In this document: positions 24,123 to 32,766 of the stretch, piece by piece
How the letters are laid out: each line of letters begins with the position of its first letter
Numbering within the stretch: the stretch's first letter is position 1
Assembly: GCA_947488615.1 (NCBI GenBank)
Contig: CANKZU010000006.1
Span: forward strand, 1 to 64,000
Reading direction: 5' to 3'
DNA from: an uncultured Aurantimonas sp.
GTDB taxonomy: Bacteria > Pseudomonadota > Alphaproteobacteria > Rhizobiales > Rhizobiaceae
DNA: 64,000 nt
The notes under the pieces: generated by a model
Seen by the model: only the letters and a program-made list of their open reading frames with translations
What the model was told of the DNA's origin: nothing
Databases searched by the model: none
Position numbers and translations under genes: made by a program

Positions 24123-24266
24123 GGATACCCTGCCCTCTTAACGCCCGCCGTCGATAATAGGATAGTCGACCCTGGATCACGATGACTCGGGTCCATTCCC
24201 GTCGATTCGCGGGGAATGCGGACGGAAAACCGAGCTCCACTCTTCCTCCCGCATTCCGCCTCCGGC

Positions 24267-24902
24267 CTACCCCTCCGCTTCCGACGGCTCGCTTGCGTCC
24301 GGCTCGTCCTTCGCCTCGAATGTCACGACACGGTAGATGTAAATGATCACGATCAGACCCAATACGACGTTGGACACGGGCCCCACATAGGCCTCGACCG
24401 CCTCGTAGTTTTTCCCCAGCAGATAGCCCGCGCCGGCCAGCAGGCTGGTCCAGACGAGGCTGCCGATCGCCGACAGCAGAAGGAAGATCGGCAGTGACAT
24501 CTTCGCGATCCCGGCAGGCACCGATATCACCGTACGGATGGTGGGGATCAGGCGGCCGAACAGGACGGCCGAAAAGCCGTGGCGACGAAACCAGCCATCG
24601 GCGGAGTCGACGTCGTCGGGCGACAATGTCAGCCAGCGACCGTGACGCGCCGCGAGATGTTTCAGGCGGCGTTTGCCGATCAGTTTGCCAGCGTAGTACC
24701 AAGGGATGATGCCGAGGAGCGATCCGATCGTCCCGGCGAGGATGACGGTGACCATCGACATCTGGCCGATCGCGGCCTGATAGCCGGCCAACGGCATGAT
24801 CAGCTCGGATGGGATCGGCGGGAAGATGTTCTCCAGGAACATCAACAGGGCGATGCCGAAGGCACCGAGGCTGTCCATCAGGGTCTTGACGAAAACGTCC
24901 AT
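24267..24902 (-). CDS. DedA-family membrane protein
   Basis: An inner-membrane protein of the DedA/SNARE-associated family: FLENIFPPIPSELIMPLAGY at the N-terminus, GSLLGIIPWYYAGKLIG, and the conserved FGRLIPTIRTVISVPAG. Members transport or flip lipid carriers such as undecaprenyl phosphate or phospholipids and affect membrane integrity. The ATG at 24902 is used because the preceding in-frame residues are not family-like. It is monocistronic. Confidence 0.88.
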   Translation of the reverse strand: MDVFVKTLMDSLGAFGIALLMFLENIFPPIPSELIMPLAGYQAAIGQMSMVTVILAGTIGSLLGIIPWYYAGKLIGKRRLKHLAARHGRWLTLSPDDVDSADGWFRRHGFSAVLFGRLIPTIRTVISVPAGIAKMSLPIFLLLSAIGSLVWTSLLAGAGYLLGKNYEAVEAYVGPVSNVVLGLIVIIYIYRVVTFEAKDEPDASEPSEAEG

Positions 24903-25193
24903 GCGAAAATCCGTGGCTTTCGGGACTGCCTCCGGTTTGCCGGCAGTCGGGATCAGTTCCCCGCCGATCAACGAATACTGACGCGCAACGATCCGGCGCG
25001 AGAGGAAATAATCCCGATGCGAACGGCACTGGTCCGCGCGGCCCGAAGCTTCTGCTTATGGTCGGCGCCGAACGGCGTGAAGCCACCCGCAAGGCCAAGC
25101 CGAGTGCACGTCTTGCCAGTATCGGGATGAACGAGCGGCAATTGGTGATGTTCCTGACCAGGACAAGCGACGATCAGGGCGACCATCTGGCCG

Positions 25194-25547
25194 TTACCCC
25201 AGCGCCGAGCCAATCGACGTTTCGATCTGCTGCTCGGTATAGGGCTTCTGCAGGACCGGGCAGGCCTGCCATTCCTCTTCTATGCCGGAGCGGCCATAGC
25301 CCGTGGCAAAAACGATTGGCACCCCGGCGCTGCGAAAGCGCTCCGCCACGGGATAGACTTTCTCGCCGCAGACATTGACGTCCAGGATCGCGACATCGAC
25401 CTCCACTCCGGAGTCGATCATCTCATGGGCGCCGTTGAGGCGCATGGCCAGCCCCACAACCTCGCATCCAAGATCGAACAGCATGTCCTCCAGCTGCATG
25501 GCGACAAGGCTTTCGTCCTCGACGACGAAGATCTTCAGGCCCTTCAT
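25194..25547 (-). CDS. Single-domain response regulator
   Basis: A CheY-like receiver of 117 residues with no output domain. The acidic pocket is in VVEDESL, the phospho-acceptor is Asp56 in VAILDVNVCG, the switch threonine is in FATGYG, and the lysine is in LQKPY. It starts 13 bases after the stop of the HWE kinase gene, so the pair is one operon. Without an output domain it probably passes phosphate or works by protein binding. The ATG at 25547 matches receiver starts better than 25586. Confidence 0.9.
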   Translation of the reverse strand: MKGLKIFVVEDESLVAMQLEDMLFDLGCEVVGLAMRLNGAHEMIDSGVEVDVAILDVNVCGEKVYPVAERFRSAGVPIVFATGYGRSGIEEEWQACPVLQKPYTEQQIETSIGSALG

Positions 25548-25560
25548 GTCACGAGATCCA

Positions 25561-27042
25561 TTACGCGGCTGAGCTTTCAAAATCATCCACCTCGGACAGG
25601 GCCACATCGAACCTGCAAATGAGTCCGGTCTCGTCGAGGTCAAGGGATAGGGTCCCGGCAAGTTCGCCTTCGATAATCCGCCGCAGCATGCGGATACCGA
25701 AACCAGGGGTCAGCCCGCGATCGGCAAGTCCGCCCATGCTCTCATGCCAGGTCACCTCGAGGTGCTGACCGTCACGATGCTCCGACGTATTCCATTCAAC
25801 GGCGAGCGTTCCGGCGGGAGATGCCATCGCCCCGTAGCGGTCCGCATTCCTGGCGAGCTCATGAAAAACCATAGCCAGCGCGATCGCCGACTTCGACGTC
25901 AGATGCACTTCCGGACCGGCGACGCGAATGCGCGCGGGATCGAAACCCGCGAGTTCCTGGTGCAGCAGCACCGAAAGGCCCGCAGCCTCCCAACGACGCG
26001 CCGAGAGGACGTCGTGCGCCTGACTCAGCGCCATGATTCGCGCTTCGAAGGCATAGCGCGCCTCCTCCGAATCGCGCAGATTGCGGAAGCTCTGCCGCGC
26101 CATCGCCTGAACCGTCGACAGCGTGTTCTTCACCCGATGGTTCAGTTCATCGACCAACACCCGCTGATGCTGGGCCGCTCGGATTACGTCCGTCCGATCA
26201 AACCCCTGGATGAAAACGCCGGATATCTCGCCGTTCTCCTTGCGGATCGGATTGAAGGAAAAATCCACGAACGCCTCGGCCGGCTTCGCATGGGCACCCG
26301 GCTTGATCATGACGCGAACGGCTTCCCCGGCGAAGCTGCGACCCTCGGCGTAGACCTCGTCCAGCATCTCGATGAAACCCTGCCCCTCAATCTCGGGGGT
26401 GGCGGCGCGGAGTGCGCGGCCGATGGTGTCACGCCCTCCGATGAATCGGGTAAAGCTGTCGTTCACAAAGGTGAACAGATGGTCCGGCCCCTGCACGACC
26501 GCGATCATGCCCGGCGCCTGCCGAAACAAGTGGCGGAATTCCTCGGCTTGAGAGACCGACGTCTGGTAGGCTTCCTCGACGTCCTGTGCATGCTTTAGCA
26601 GGGCCAACTCGCTGGGAATTGTCCGGAACGGCAACGAACCGGCCTCCTTGAGACGCACGATTTCGGTCACGTCCACGGTATTCTGAATGATGAATTCGAC
26701 GTCGTCCTCTGAGTTCGTCACAGGCGTATGCGTCGCCGTCCAATAGCGTTGCTCGAATCCGCCCCCGGCTGCCGCCGGGCGGGGAATCTCATAGGGAATG
26801 AAAGCGATCGTATCCGGAGAACCGCTCCTGAGGACCTCGTCCAGGGAGGCTTTCACCCGGCGGCCGCCTTCCCCCTCATTGGGAAACATGTCGAACAGCT
26901 TCCGGCCGACGAGATCCGCGCGCGACCGCATGACGGCGTCCTCGTATGCACGGTTGACGGCCACGTACCGCAACTCCGAATCCAGCACCATATAGGGACT
27001 GGGGAGGGCCTCAAAGAGGCGTTCAAATTCGAGAGATTTCAT
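25561..27042 (-). CDS. PAS-HWE sensor histidine kinase
   Basis: A 493-residue soluble kinase. Two PAS domains (about residues 5-130 and 165-290) precede an HWE-type kinase core. The phospho-histidine is His302 in VDELNHRVKNTLSTVQAMA. The HWE marks are the N-box HELARNADRYGA and the WxE motif in VTWHES. No transmembrane helix is visible, so it senses an internal signal such as light, redox or a small molecule. The downstream receiver is the obvious partner. The PAS core shows no clear LOV cysteine motif. Confidence 0.9.
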   Translation of the reverse strand: MKSLEFERLFEALPSPYMVLDSELRYVAVNRAYEDAVMRSRADLVGRKLFDMFPNEGEGGRRVKASLDEVLRSGSPDTIAFIPYEIPRPAAAGGGFEQRYWTATHTPVTNSEDDVEFIIQNTVDVTEIVRLKEAGSLPFRTIPSELALLKHAQDVEEAYQTSVSQAEEFRHLFRQAPGMIAVVQGPDHLFTFVNDSFTRFIGGRDTIGRALRAATPEIEGQGFIEMLDEVYAEGRSFAGEAVRVMIKPGAHAKPAEAFVDFSFNPIRKENGEISGVFIQGFDRTDVIRAAQHQRVLVDELNHRVKNTLSTVQAMARQSFRNLRDSEEARYAFEARIMALSQAHDVLSARRWEAAGLSVLLHQELAGFDPARIRVAGPEVHLTSKSAIALAMVFHELARNADRYGAMASPAGTLAVEWNTSEHRDGQHLEVTWHESMGGLADRGLTPGFGIRMLRRIIEGELAGTLSLDLDETGLICRFDVALSEVDDFESSAA

Positions 27043-27370
27043 TCAACGATATACTCTGTCGCCCAAGGGGCTTGCGTTACTTCCGCCCTTTCATCGGCAG
27101 ACCCATACCGCCGCACCATCGTTCGCGCTTGCTCACGGAAATCTGTTTTACCCGACTTCATCCCGGCAAGCCGTGATCGGGAGCTTCATTCTGCGCAGAA
27201 GCCCCTCCGATGGCGGAAAAAGCACCGCCCCCCGGAAGGTCTCCACTTGCGCTAACGCGCGAGCCGGCATTCGGTTTCAATAATAATATAGCCGGCTACG
27301 GTCCGGTCATTTGCCCTCGATACCGAACGGTGGACTTCACGCTCTTTCGGGTCCGCCTGTCGCCGCTCCG
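27043..27370. other. Gene-free stretch between the HWE kinase and the polyol locus
   Basis: No coding sequence, hairpin terminator or recognised operator is visible in this stretch. It must contain the promoter of the HWE kinase and the 3' end of the long polyol operon transcript. I looked for a GGAAC-N16/17-CGTT type EcfG promoter and did not find one. Confidence 0.4.
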
Positions 27371-28888
27371 TCACGGGCCGAGTGCGCCCATTCGCTCGCT
27401 CATCCAATGCCGGAAACTCTCCGTCTCGGCGGCGGACAGCTTGAGGCCATGCTTGGTGCGACGCGTCAGGATGTCATCCGCCGTCGCCGCCCATTCCTCC
27501 GCGATCAGATAGTCGGCTTCGGCCTGATAAAACAGACCGCCAAAATGCCGGCCGAGGTCGGCGAGACTTTCCGACGATCCGACAACCCGTTCCGCCCGCG
27601 TTCCATAGAGACGGGCGTAGTGATGGCGCAGATCAGCCGGCATCCACGGCCAGCGGCGTTCGAGGCTCGCTTCGAAGGCGCCGAAATCGGCGTCGGGCAT
27701 ATCGCCGCCCGGTAGCGGCACCTTGCCGGTCCAAGGCCCGGTCATCTGGCGGTAGTACGGTTTCAACCGGTCGAGGCAGCGCTCGGCAAGCTCGCGGTAA
27801 GTGGTGATCTTGCCGCCGAAGATATGAAGGATCGGCGCCTTGCCGTTCACGGCGTCGAGGTCGAAGACGTAGTCGCGGGTGACCGCCGACGGGTTCTCGG
27901 CGTCGTCTTCCAATAGCGGGCGGACGCCCGCGAAGGAATGAACCACATCGCCCCGCGTTAGCTGTTTGCGGGTGTAGCGGTTGACGGCTGCCAGCAGGTA
28001 ATCGATCTCGCCATCCTCGACGGTGACGTCGCCAGGATCGCCCTCATAGGCGATGTCCGTGGTGCCGATCAGGCTCAGTTCGTCTTCGTAGGGATTGACG
28101 AAAACCACCCGCTTGTCGGTGTTCTGGAAGAGGTACGCCTGTTCGCCCTCCCAGAACTTCTTCACCACGATGTGGCTGCCCTTGACCAGGCGGACGCGGC
28201 GCGAGGAGTTCTGGCGGGCGACATTGCGGACGATGTTTTCCACCCAGGGACCGGCCGCGTTGACGACTCCCCGCGCCCGGAGCCGGACTTCGCCGCCGCC
28301 GTCGTGGCCTTGCAGAACCGCGGCCCATTCGTCGCCATCGCGAACGAGCGACGTCGCGGCGGTGCGGGTCAAAACCGTGGCGCCCCGCTCCCGCGCGTCG
28401 ACGGCGTTCAAAACGACGAGACGAGCGTCATCCACCCAGCAATCGGAATACTCGAACGCCTTGGTGAATCCGTCCTTGATCGGCTTACCTTCCGGCGCGG
28501 TTCGCAGATCGAGGCTGCGGGTTCCCGGCAGCTTCTTGCGGCCGCCCAGATGATCGTAGAGAAACAGGCCGAGCCGGATCAGCCAGGCCGGCCGCTGTTC
28601 CGGCGAATGCGGCAGCACGAAGCGCATCGGCCAGATGATGTGCGGCGCGGCGTCGAGCAGCACCTCGCGCTCGGTCAGCGCTTCGCGGACCAGCCGGAAT
28701 TCGTAATATTCCAGATAGCGCAGGCCGCCATGCACCAGCTTGCCGGAACGCGACGATGTGCCTTCGGCCAGATCGTCCTTCTCGCACAGGACGACGCTGA
28801 GGCCCCGCCCCGCCGCGTCGCGAGCGATCCCAACGCCGTTGATGCCGCCACCGACGACGAGAAGATCGACCGTGCCGAGATCGCTCAT
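27371..28888 (-). CDS. FAD-dependent glycerol-3-phosphate/erythritol-phosphate dehydrogenase (GlpD/EryB family)
   Basis: A membrane-associated flavoprotein of 505 residues with the FAD motif LLVVGGGINGVGIARDAAGRG and the GlpD landmarks TSSRSGKLVHGGLRYLE, HIIWPMRFVLPH and FGGKITTYRELAERC. In the Brucella/Rhizobium erythritol pathway a GlpD relative (EryB) oxidises L-erythritol 4-phosphate. Its location last in an operon with an EryA-like kinase supports an EryB role, though a true glycerol-3-phosphate dehydrogenase cannot be excluded. Start ATG at 28888; an earlier in-frame ATG adds ten residues. Confidence 0.85.
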   Translation of the reverse strand: MSDLGTVDLLVVGGGINGVGIARDAAGRGLSVVLCEKDDLAEGTSSRSGKLVHGGLRYLEYYEFRLVREALTEREVLLDAAPHIIWPMRFVLPHSPEQRPAWLIRLGLFLYDHLGGRKKLPGTRSLDLRTAPEGKPIKDGFTKAFEYSDCWVDDARLVVLNAVDARERGATVLTRTAATSLVRDGDEWAAVLQGHDGGGEVRLRARGVVNAAGPWVENIVRNVARQNSSRRVRLVKGSHIVVKKFWEGEQAYLFQNTDKRVVFVNPYEDELSLIGTTDIAYEGDPGDVTVEDGEIDYLLAAVNRYTRKQLTRGDVVHSFAGVRPLLEDDAENPSAVTRDYVFDLDAVNGKAPILHIFGGKITTYRELAERCLDRLKPYYRQMTGPWTGKVPLPGGDMPDADFGAFEASLERRWPWMPADLRHHYARLYGTRAERVVGSSESLADLGRHFGGLFYQAEADYLIAEEWAATADDILTRRTKHGLKLSAAETESFRHWMSERMGALGP

Positions 28889-28968
28889 CCTGCTCTTCCT
28901 TCCCTCGCCGTCGTCCATGCCTCGACTTCAGTCTCTCTCTTGCCACGGTGAGGTTGCCGCGCGGCCTT

Positions 28969-30009
28969 TCAGCACGGATTGAGCGGCGGCTCGCCGGCCA
29001 GATATCGCCGCACTTCCTCGGCCGCCTGCGAGGCGGCGATCGTCACGGTCTTCACCGACGCGCCGGCGATATGCGGCGTCAGCGTCACGTTCGGCAGCTT
29101 GAGCAGCGGCAGATCCGGCGATGCCGGCTCGACCGCGAAAGTCTCCAGCATCGCCCCCTTCAGGTGGCCGCTCGCCAGCGCGTCGTAGAGCGCGTCGTAA
29201 TCGACCATCGGCCCGCGCGCCGTGTTGACGAAGATCGCCCCCGGCTTCATCGCCGCGAAGGCCGCCGCATCGATGAAGCCCGTCGTCTCCTCGGTGACGC
29301 GGGCGTGCAGCGTGACGACGTCGGACTCCGCGAGCAGTTGATCGAAGCCGACATGTTCGACGCCGGCCTGGCGGTCCTCGGTGGTGATCTGCACATAGGG
29401 GTCGGCGACCAGTATCCGGCAACCGAAGGCGCGCAACAGCCGCACGACCCTTGTGCCGATCGCGCCATAGCCGATGACGCCGACGGTCATTTCGCTGAGT
29501 TCCCGCCCGGTGACGTCGGCCCGGTAGAGATCGCCGCGCCAGTCGCCGCCGCGCAACGCGTCGTGGCCGCGGGTGATGTTGCGGGTCTCGGCGAGGATCG
29601 CGCCAAGGGTGAATTCGGCGACCGCGCCGGCATTGCGCCCCGGTGTGTTGACGACGCGAACGCCGCGTTCGCGGGCGGCATCCATATCGATATTGACAGG
29701 GCCGCCGCGCGAGACGGCGACGAATTTCAGCCGCGGCAGCGCCTCCAGCATCGTACGGGACAGCGGCGCGAGATGGGTGACGAGAAGCTCCGCCTCGCCG
29801 ATCATGGCAAGTGTTGCTTCGGCCGAACCCTGATATTCCTTCAGCCCGTCCATGCCGGCCGCCGCATAGCCATGCTCCATCGGCTCATCCGGCCAGGGCA
29901 GCGTATGAAGAGCGATCGGCGGCAGGTTCTCGCAGGCGGTCTCGATCGCCTCCCGGAACATCTCCGGCAGCATGAAATTGTCGCCGATGATCGAAATCGT
30001 GCGGTCCAT
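28969..30009 (-). CDS. D-isomer-specific 2-hydroxyacid dehydrogenase
   Basis: NAD-dependent dehydrogenase of the phosphoglycerate dehydrogenase class. The nucleotide motif is VGVIGYGAIGTRVVRLLRA, the substrate-binding Arg lies in VNTARGPMVDYDAL, and the acid/base His is in TLTPHIAGAS. Length (346 residues) is normal. The ATG shares one base with the kinase stop, so translation is coupled within the polyol operon. This activity is not part of the described erythritol pathway; it may clear a side product such as a tetronate or reduce a keto acid. Confidence 0.85.
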   Translation of the reverse strand: MDRTISIIGDNFMLPEMFREAIETACENLPPIALHTLPWPDEPMEHGYAAAGMDGLKEYQGSAEATLAMIGEAELLVTHLAPLSRTMLEALPRLKFVAVSRGGPVNIDMDAARERGVRVVNTPGRNAGAVAEFTLGAILAETRNITRGHDALRGGDWRGDLYRADVTGRELSEMTVGVIGYGAIGTRVVRLLRAFGCRILVADPYVQITTEDRQAGVEHVGFDQLLAESDVVTLHARVTEETTGFIDAAAFAAMKPGAIFVNTARGPMVDYDALYDALASGHLKGAMLETFAVEPASPDLPLLKLPNVTLTPHIAGASVKTVTIAASQAAEEVRRYLAGEPPLNPC

Positions 30010-31616
30010 CAGGCGGTGTCTCCGGTCTTGATCGCGGCGAGCCTCGCCCAGACCGGGCCGAGCATCGCGCGAATGTCGCGATAGAGAGAAAAGGCCGTGT
30101 CGTATGGGGCGACGACGCTCGGGTCGGGATCGGTCGCGGCCGAAAGGCGGGGCGTGGTCCAGACCTCGGCGGCCGCCTCGATGTCGGGATGCAGCCCCTG
30201 CTGGACGGCGGCGATCATCGCCGCTCCGGCCGCGCCGGCCTCGGCCTGTCCAACGGTGCGGACCGGGCGATCGATCACGCTCGCCAAAATCCGGCGCATC
30301 GCCGCCGAGCGCGCGGCTCCGCCGCTCAACCGGACCTCGCGCGGGATCGCGCCGGTCGCCGAGTAGCAATCACGCGCCGCGAAGGCGAGACCTTCGAAAA
30401 CCGCCCGCATCATGTCGTAAAATCCCGCCTGCGAATGGAGACCGGTGAACTGCGCCCGGGCCAGCGGATCCATGAACGGCCCCCTCTCTCCGGCCTCGGA
30501 AATATACGGGTGATAGATCGCCGACAGCGGCTCGGCCTCCAAGACGTGCCGGTCGAGCGCCTTCACGAAATCGTCGCGGCCGCGCTCGACGCCTTCGTGG
30601 CGCAGGATTCCCCCGGCAACATCCAGCATCCAGTCGATGTTCAGCGTCGCCGCCATGTTCGACTGGATCTGCGCGACCGCCCGGCCGGCGGGCAAGAGCA
30701 TGACGTAGCCGCTGCGGTCGGGATTGAGCACCACGGCGTCGGGCTCGGACACGAAGCGCATATGCATGCCGGTGGAGCCGAGAATGGAGCAGCCCGCATC
30801 CCCCTCGGGGCTGAGCAACCCGCCGCCGATGCCGGTGCAAACGACGTCGACATAGCCGAGAACGACAGGCGTTCCGGACAAAAGGCCCGTTGCCGACGCG
30901 GCCGCCTCCGTCAGGTGCCGACTCTCGCCCACACCATCGAGAACCGGCGGCAGAAGATGCCGTTCGGCGGCAAGCCCCAACGCCTCGATCACCTCGTCGC
31001 TGTAGGTCCGGGTGCGGAAATCGCCGAAGGTGAAGGTGGCTTCCGAGGGGTCGGACGCCCGCTCCCCGGTCAGGCGAAAGAACAGCCAGTCCTTGCAGTG
31101 CATCGCCGTCGCCGCACGGGCCAGCACCTCGGGCATGTGCCGCTTCATGTGCAGAAGATGCAGGCTCTGCTGGCAGGAATTGATGCCGGTGCCGGTCGTC
31201 TCGTAGTGGGCGGGATAGAAGTCCCGATCAATCAGATCGGACGCAAGCGGGCCGGTCCGCGCATCGAGCCACAGCCAGGCCGGCGCGACCGGGTCGCCGG
31301 CGGCATCGACCAGCCAGGTGCCGTCGCCCTGCCCAGTCACCGCCACCGCCAGGACGCTGGAGGCTCCACCCGGAAGCTTCTCCACCAGTTCGCGCAACGT
31401 TGCCGCCGTGTCCGCCCAGGTCTCGCCCATGTCCTGCTCGACGCCGCCGTCATCCGTGCGCCAATAGCGGTTCGGGCGTGCGGCGGCGGCGATCTGTTCG
31501 CCGTCGAGCGTGAAGGCGACGGACTTGACCACCGAGGTGCCCGCGTCGATCCCGATGATCACCGGTTCTCGGGGGCCTCGCGGTTCGGCGCCGCCGGCGG
31601 ATTCAGGGGCTGTCAT
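30009..31616 (-). CDS. eryA: FGGY-family carbohydrate kinase, erythritol kinase-like
   Basis: A 535-residue kinase with the phosphate-binding start IGIDAGTSVVKSVAF, ALAVTGQGDGTWLVDA, TAMHCKDWLFFRLTGE, SILGSTGMHMRF and the late RLSGGAARS motif. The GTSVVK and CKDWL segments resemble Brucella EryA, which makes L-erythritol 4-phosphate, more than glycerol or xylulose kinases. The ATG at 31616 follows the ATPase stop by 13 bases. Substrate assignment comes from resemblance plus EryC, EryH and EryI homologues in the same locus. Confidence 0.8.
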   Translation of the reverse strand: MTAPESAGGAEPRGPREPVIIGIDAGTSVVKSVAFTLDGEQIAAAARPNRYWRTDDGGVEQDMGETWADTAATLRELVEKLPGGASSVLAVAVTGQGDGTWLVDAAGDPVAPAWLWLDARTGPLASDLIDRDFYPAHYETTGTGINSCQQSLHLLHMKRHMPEVLARAATAMHCKDWLFFRLTGERASDPSEATFTFGDFRTRTYSDEVIEALGLAAERHLLPPVLDGVGESRHLTEAAASATGLLSGTPVVLGYVDVVCTGIGGGLLSPEGDAGCSILGSTGMHMRFVSEPDAVVLNPDRSGYVMLLPAGRAVAQIQSNMAATLNIDWMLDVAGGILRHEGVERGRDDFVKALDRHVLEAEPLSAIYHPYISEAGERGPFMDPLARAQFTGLHSQAGFYDMMRAVFEGLAFAARDCYSATGAIPREVRLSGGAARSAAMRRILASVIDRPVRTVGQAEAGAAGAAMIAAVQQGLHPDIEAAAEVWTTPRLSAATDPDPSVVAPYDTAFSLYRDIRAMLGPVWARLAAIKTGDTA

Positions 31617-31629
31617 GTCGGCGCCGCCA

Positions 31630-32766
31630 TCACGCGAGGACGGGTCCGTGGGCGATGGCGTCGCCGTCACCGCCGAACAGATGCAGCTTGTCCGCCGGCA
31701 CGTCGATCGTCACCGCATCACCGGTGCGGCCGGGATGGCGCTCGTCGAGCGTCGATACGATAACGCCGCCGGCGAACTCCGCCTCCAGATGGGTCTGGTC
31801 ACCGATCCACTGGTTCGAGACGATGCTGGCCGGGGTTTCGCCGCCGCCGACATGGACGTCATGGGGACGGATGCCGATGACGATCTCCGACAGCGGCTCG
31901 ATCGCCGCGCGCACCGGGGCGGTGATCGCATCGGCCGGGTAGCCGAGCACTTCGCCGCCCTCCCCGCCGTCGCCGGTCTTGCGGAAGGAAACGCGGCCCT
32001 CGGCGAAGACGGGCCGCACACGGTAGACGTTCATCGGCGGCTCGCCGATAAACGTGCCGACATAAAGGTTGGCGGGCCTCTCCTTGAGCTCCTTCGGTGA
32101 GGCGAATTGCTGCAGCTCGCCGCCTTCCATCACGGCGATCCGGTCGGCCAGCGCGTTCGCCTCGGTCTGGTCGTGGGTGACGAGGACGGCGGTCATGTCG
32201 TGTTCGCGCAGATACCGCTTCAGCCGCCCGCGCAGGACGGTGCGCAGCTGCGGCTCGAGCTGGCCCATCGGCTCGTCGAGGAGATAGACGTCGGCTTTGC
32301 GCACCAGCGCGCGGCCGAGGCTCGCCCGCTGCTGCTGCCCCGCCGATACGGTCGAGGGATAGCGGTCGAGATGCACCCCGAGTTCGAGCATCCGGGCGAT
32401 ATCATCGACCCGGCGCTTGCTTTCCGCCGCGTCCAGCCGCTCCGATTTCAGCGCGAAGGCGATGTTCTCGCGCAGGGTCAGCGGCGGGTAGAGCGAATAG
32501 CCCTCGAAGGCCATGGCGACATTGCGCTCGGCGGGCCGCAATTTGTGGATCGGCCTGCCGTCGATCAGGATTTCGCCCTGCGTCACCTCCTCGAAACCGG
32601 CGATCATGCGCAATGTCGAGGTCTTGCCGCAACCGGACGAGCCAAGCAGCGCGACGATCTCGCCGGGCTTGATCTCGATGTCGAAGTCGCGGACGGCGTA
32701 GATCGGGTTCTTGGCCTTCGCGGCATAGATCTTGTTGACGCCGCGCAGCGATACCGAAGCGCTCAT
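31630..32766 (-). CDS. ABC transporter ATPase, MalK-type, subunit 1 (intact catalytic residues)
   Basis: A 378-residue nucleotide-binding subunit with C-terminal TOBE regulatory domain. Walker A is GSSGCGKTS (42-50), Walker B with catalytic glutamate is YLLDEP (Glu165), and the H-loop is LVTHDQTEA (His198). The signature is VSAGQ instead of LSGGQ, and the Q-loop position has Glu88 (FEGYSLYP) instead of Gln. It overlaps the second ATPase gene by four bases (ATGA). With the partner ATPase it would form a heterodimer energising the polyol permeases. Confidence 0.9.
   Translation of the reverse strand: MSASVSLRGVNKIYAAKAKNPIYAVRDFDIEIKPGEIVALLGSSGCGKTSTLRMIAGFEEVTQGEILIDGRPIHKLRPAERNVAMAFEGYSLYPPLTLRENIAFALKSERLDAAESKRRVDDIARMLELGVHLDRYPSTVSAGQQQRASLGRALVRKADVYLLDEPMGQLEPQLRTVLRGRLKRYLREHDMTAVLVTHDQTEANALADRIAVMEGGELQQFASPKELKERPANLYVGTFIGEPPMNVYRVRPVFAEGRVSFRKTGDGGEGGEVLGYPADAITAPVRAAIEPLSEIVIGIRPHDVHVGGGETPASIVSNQWIGDQTHLEAEFAGGVIVSTLDERHPGRTGDAVTIDVPADKLHLFGGDGDAIAHGPVLA

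Noticed and set aside
24968..25213. An 81-codon minus-strand frame between the DedA gene and the response regulator gene
   Set aside because: No recognisable family, overlaps the regulator gene's end, and starts have no clear ribosome-binding site. It may be real but cannot be supported.
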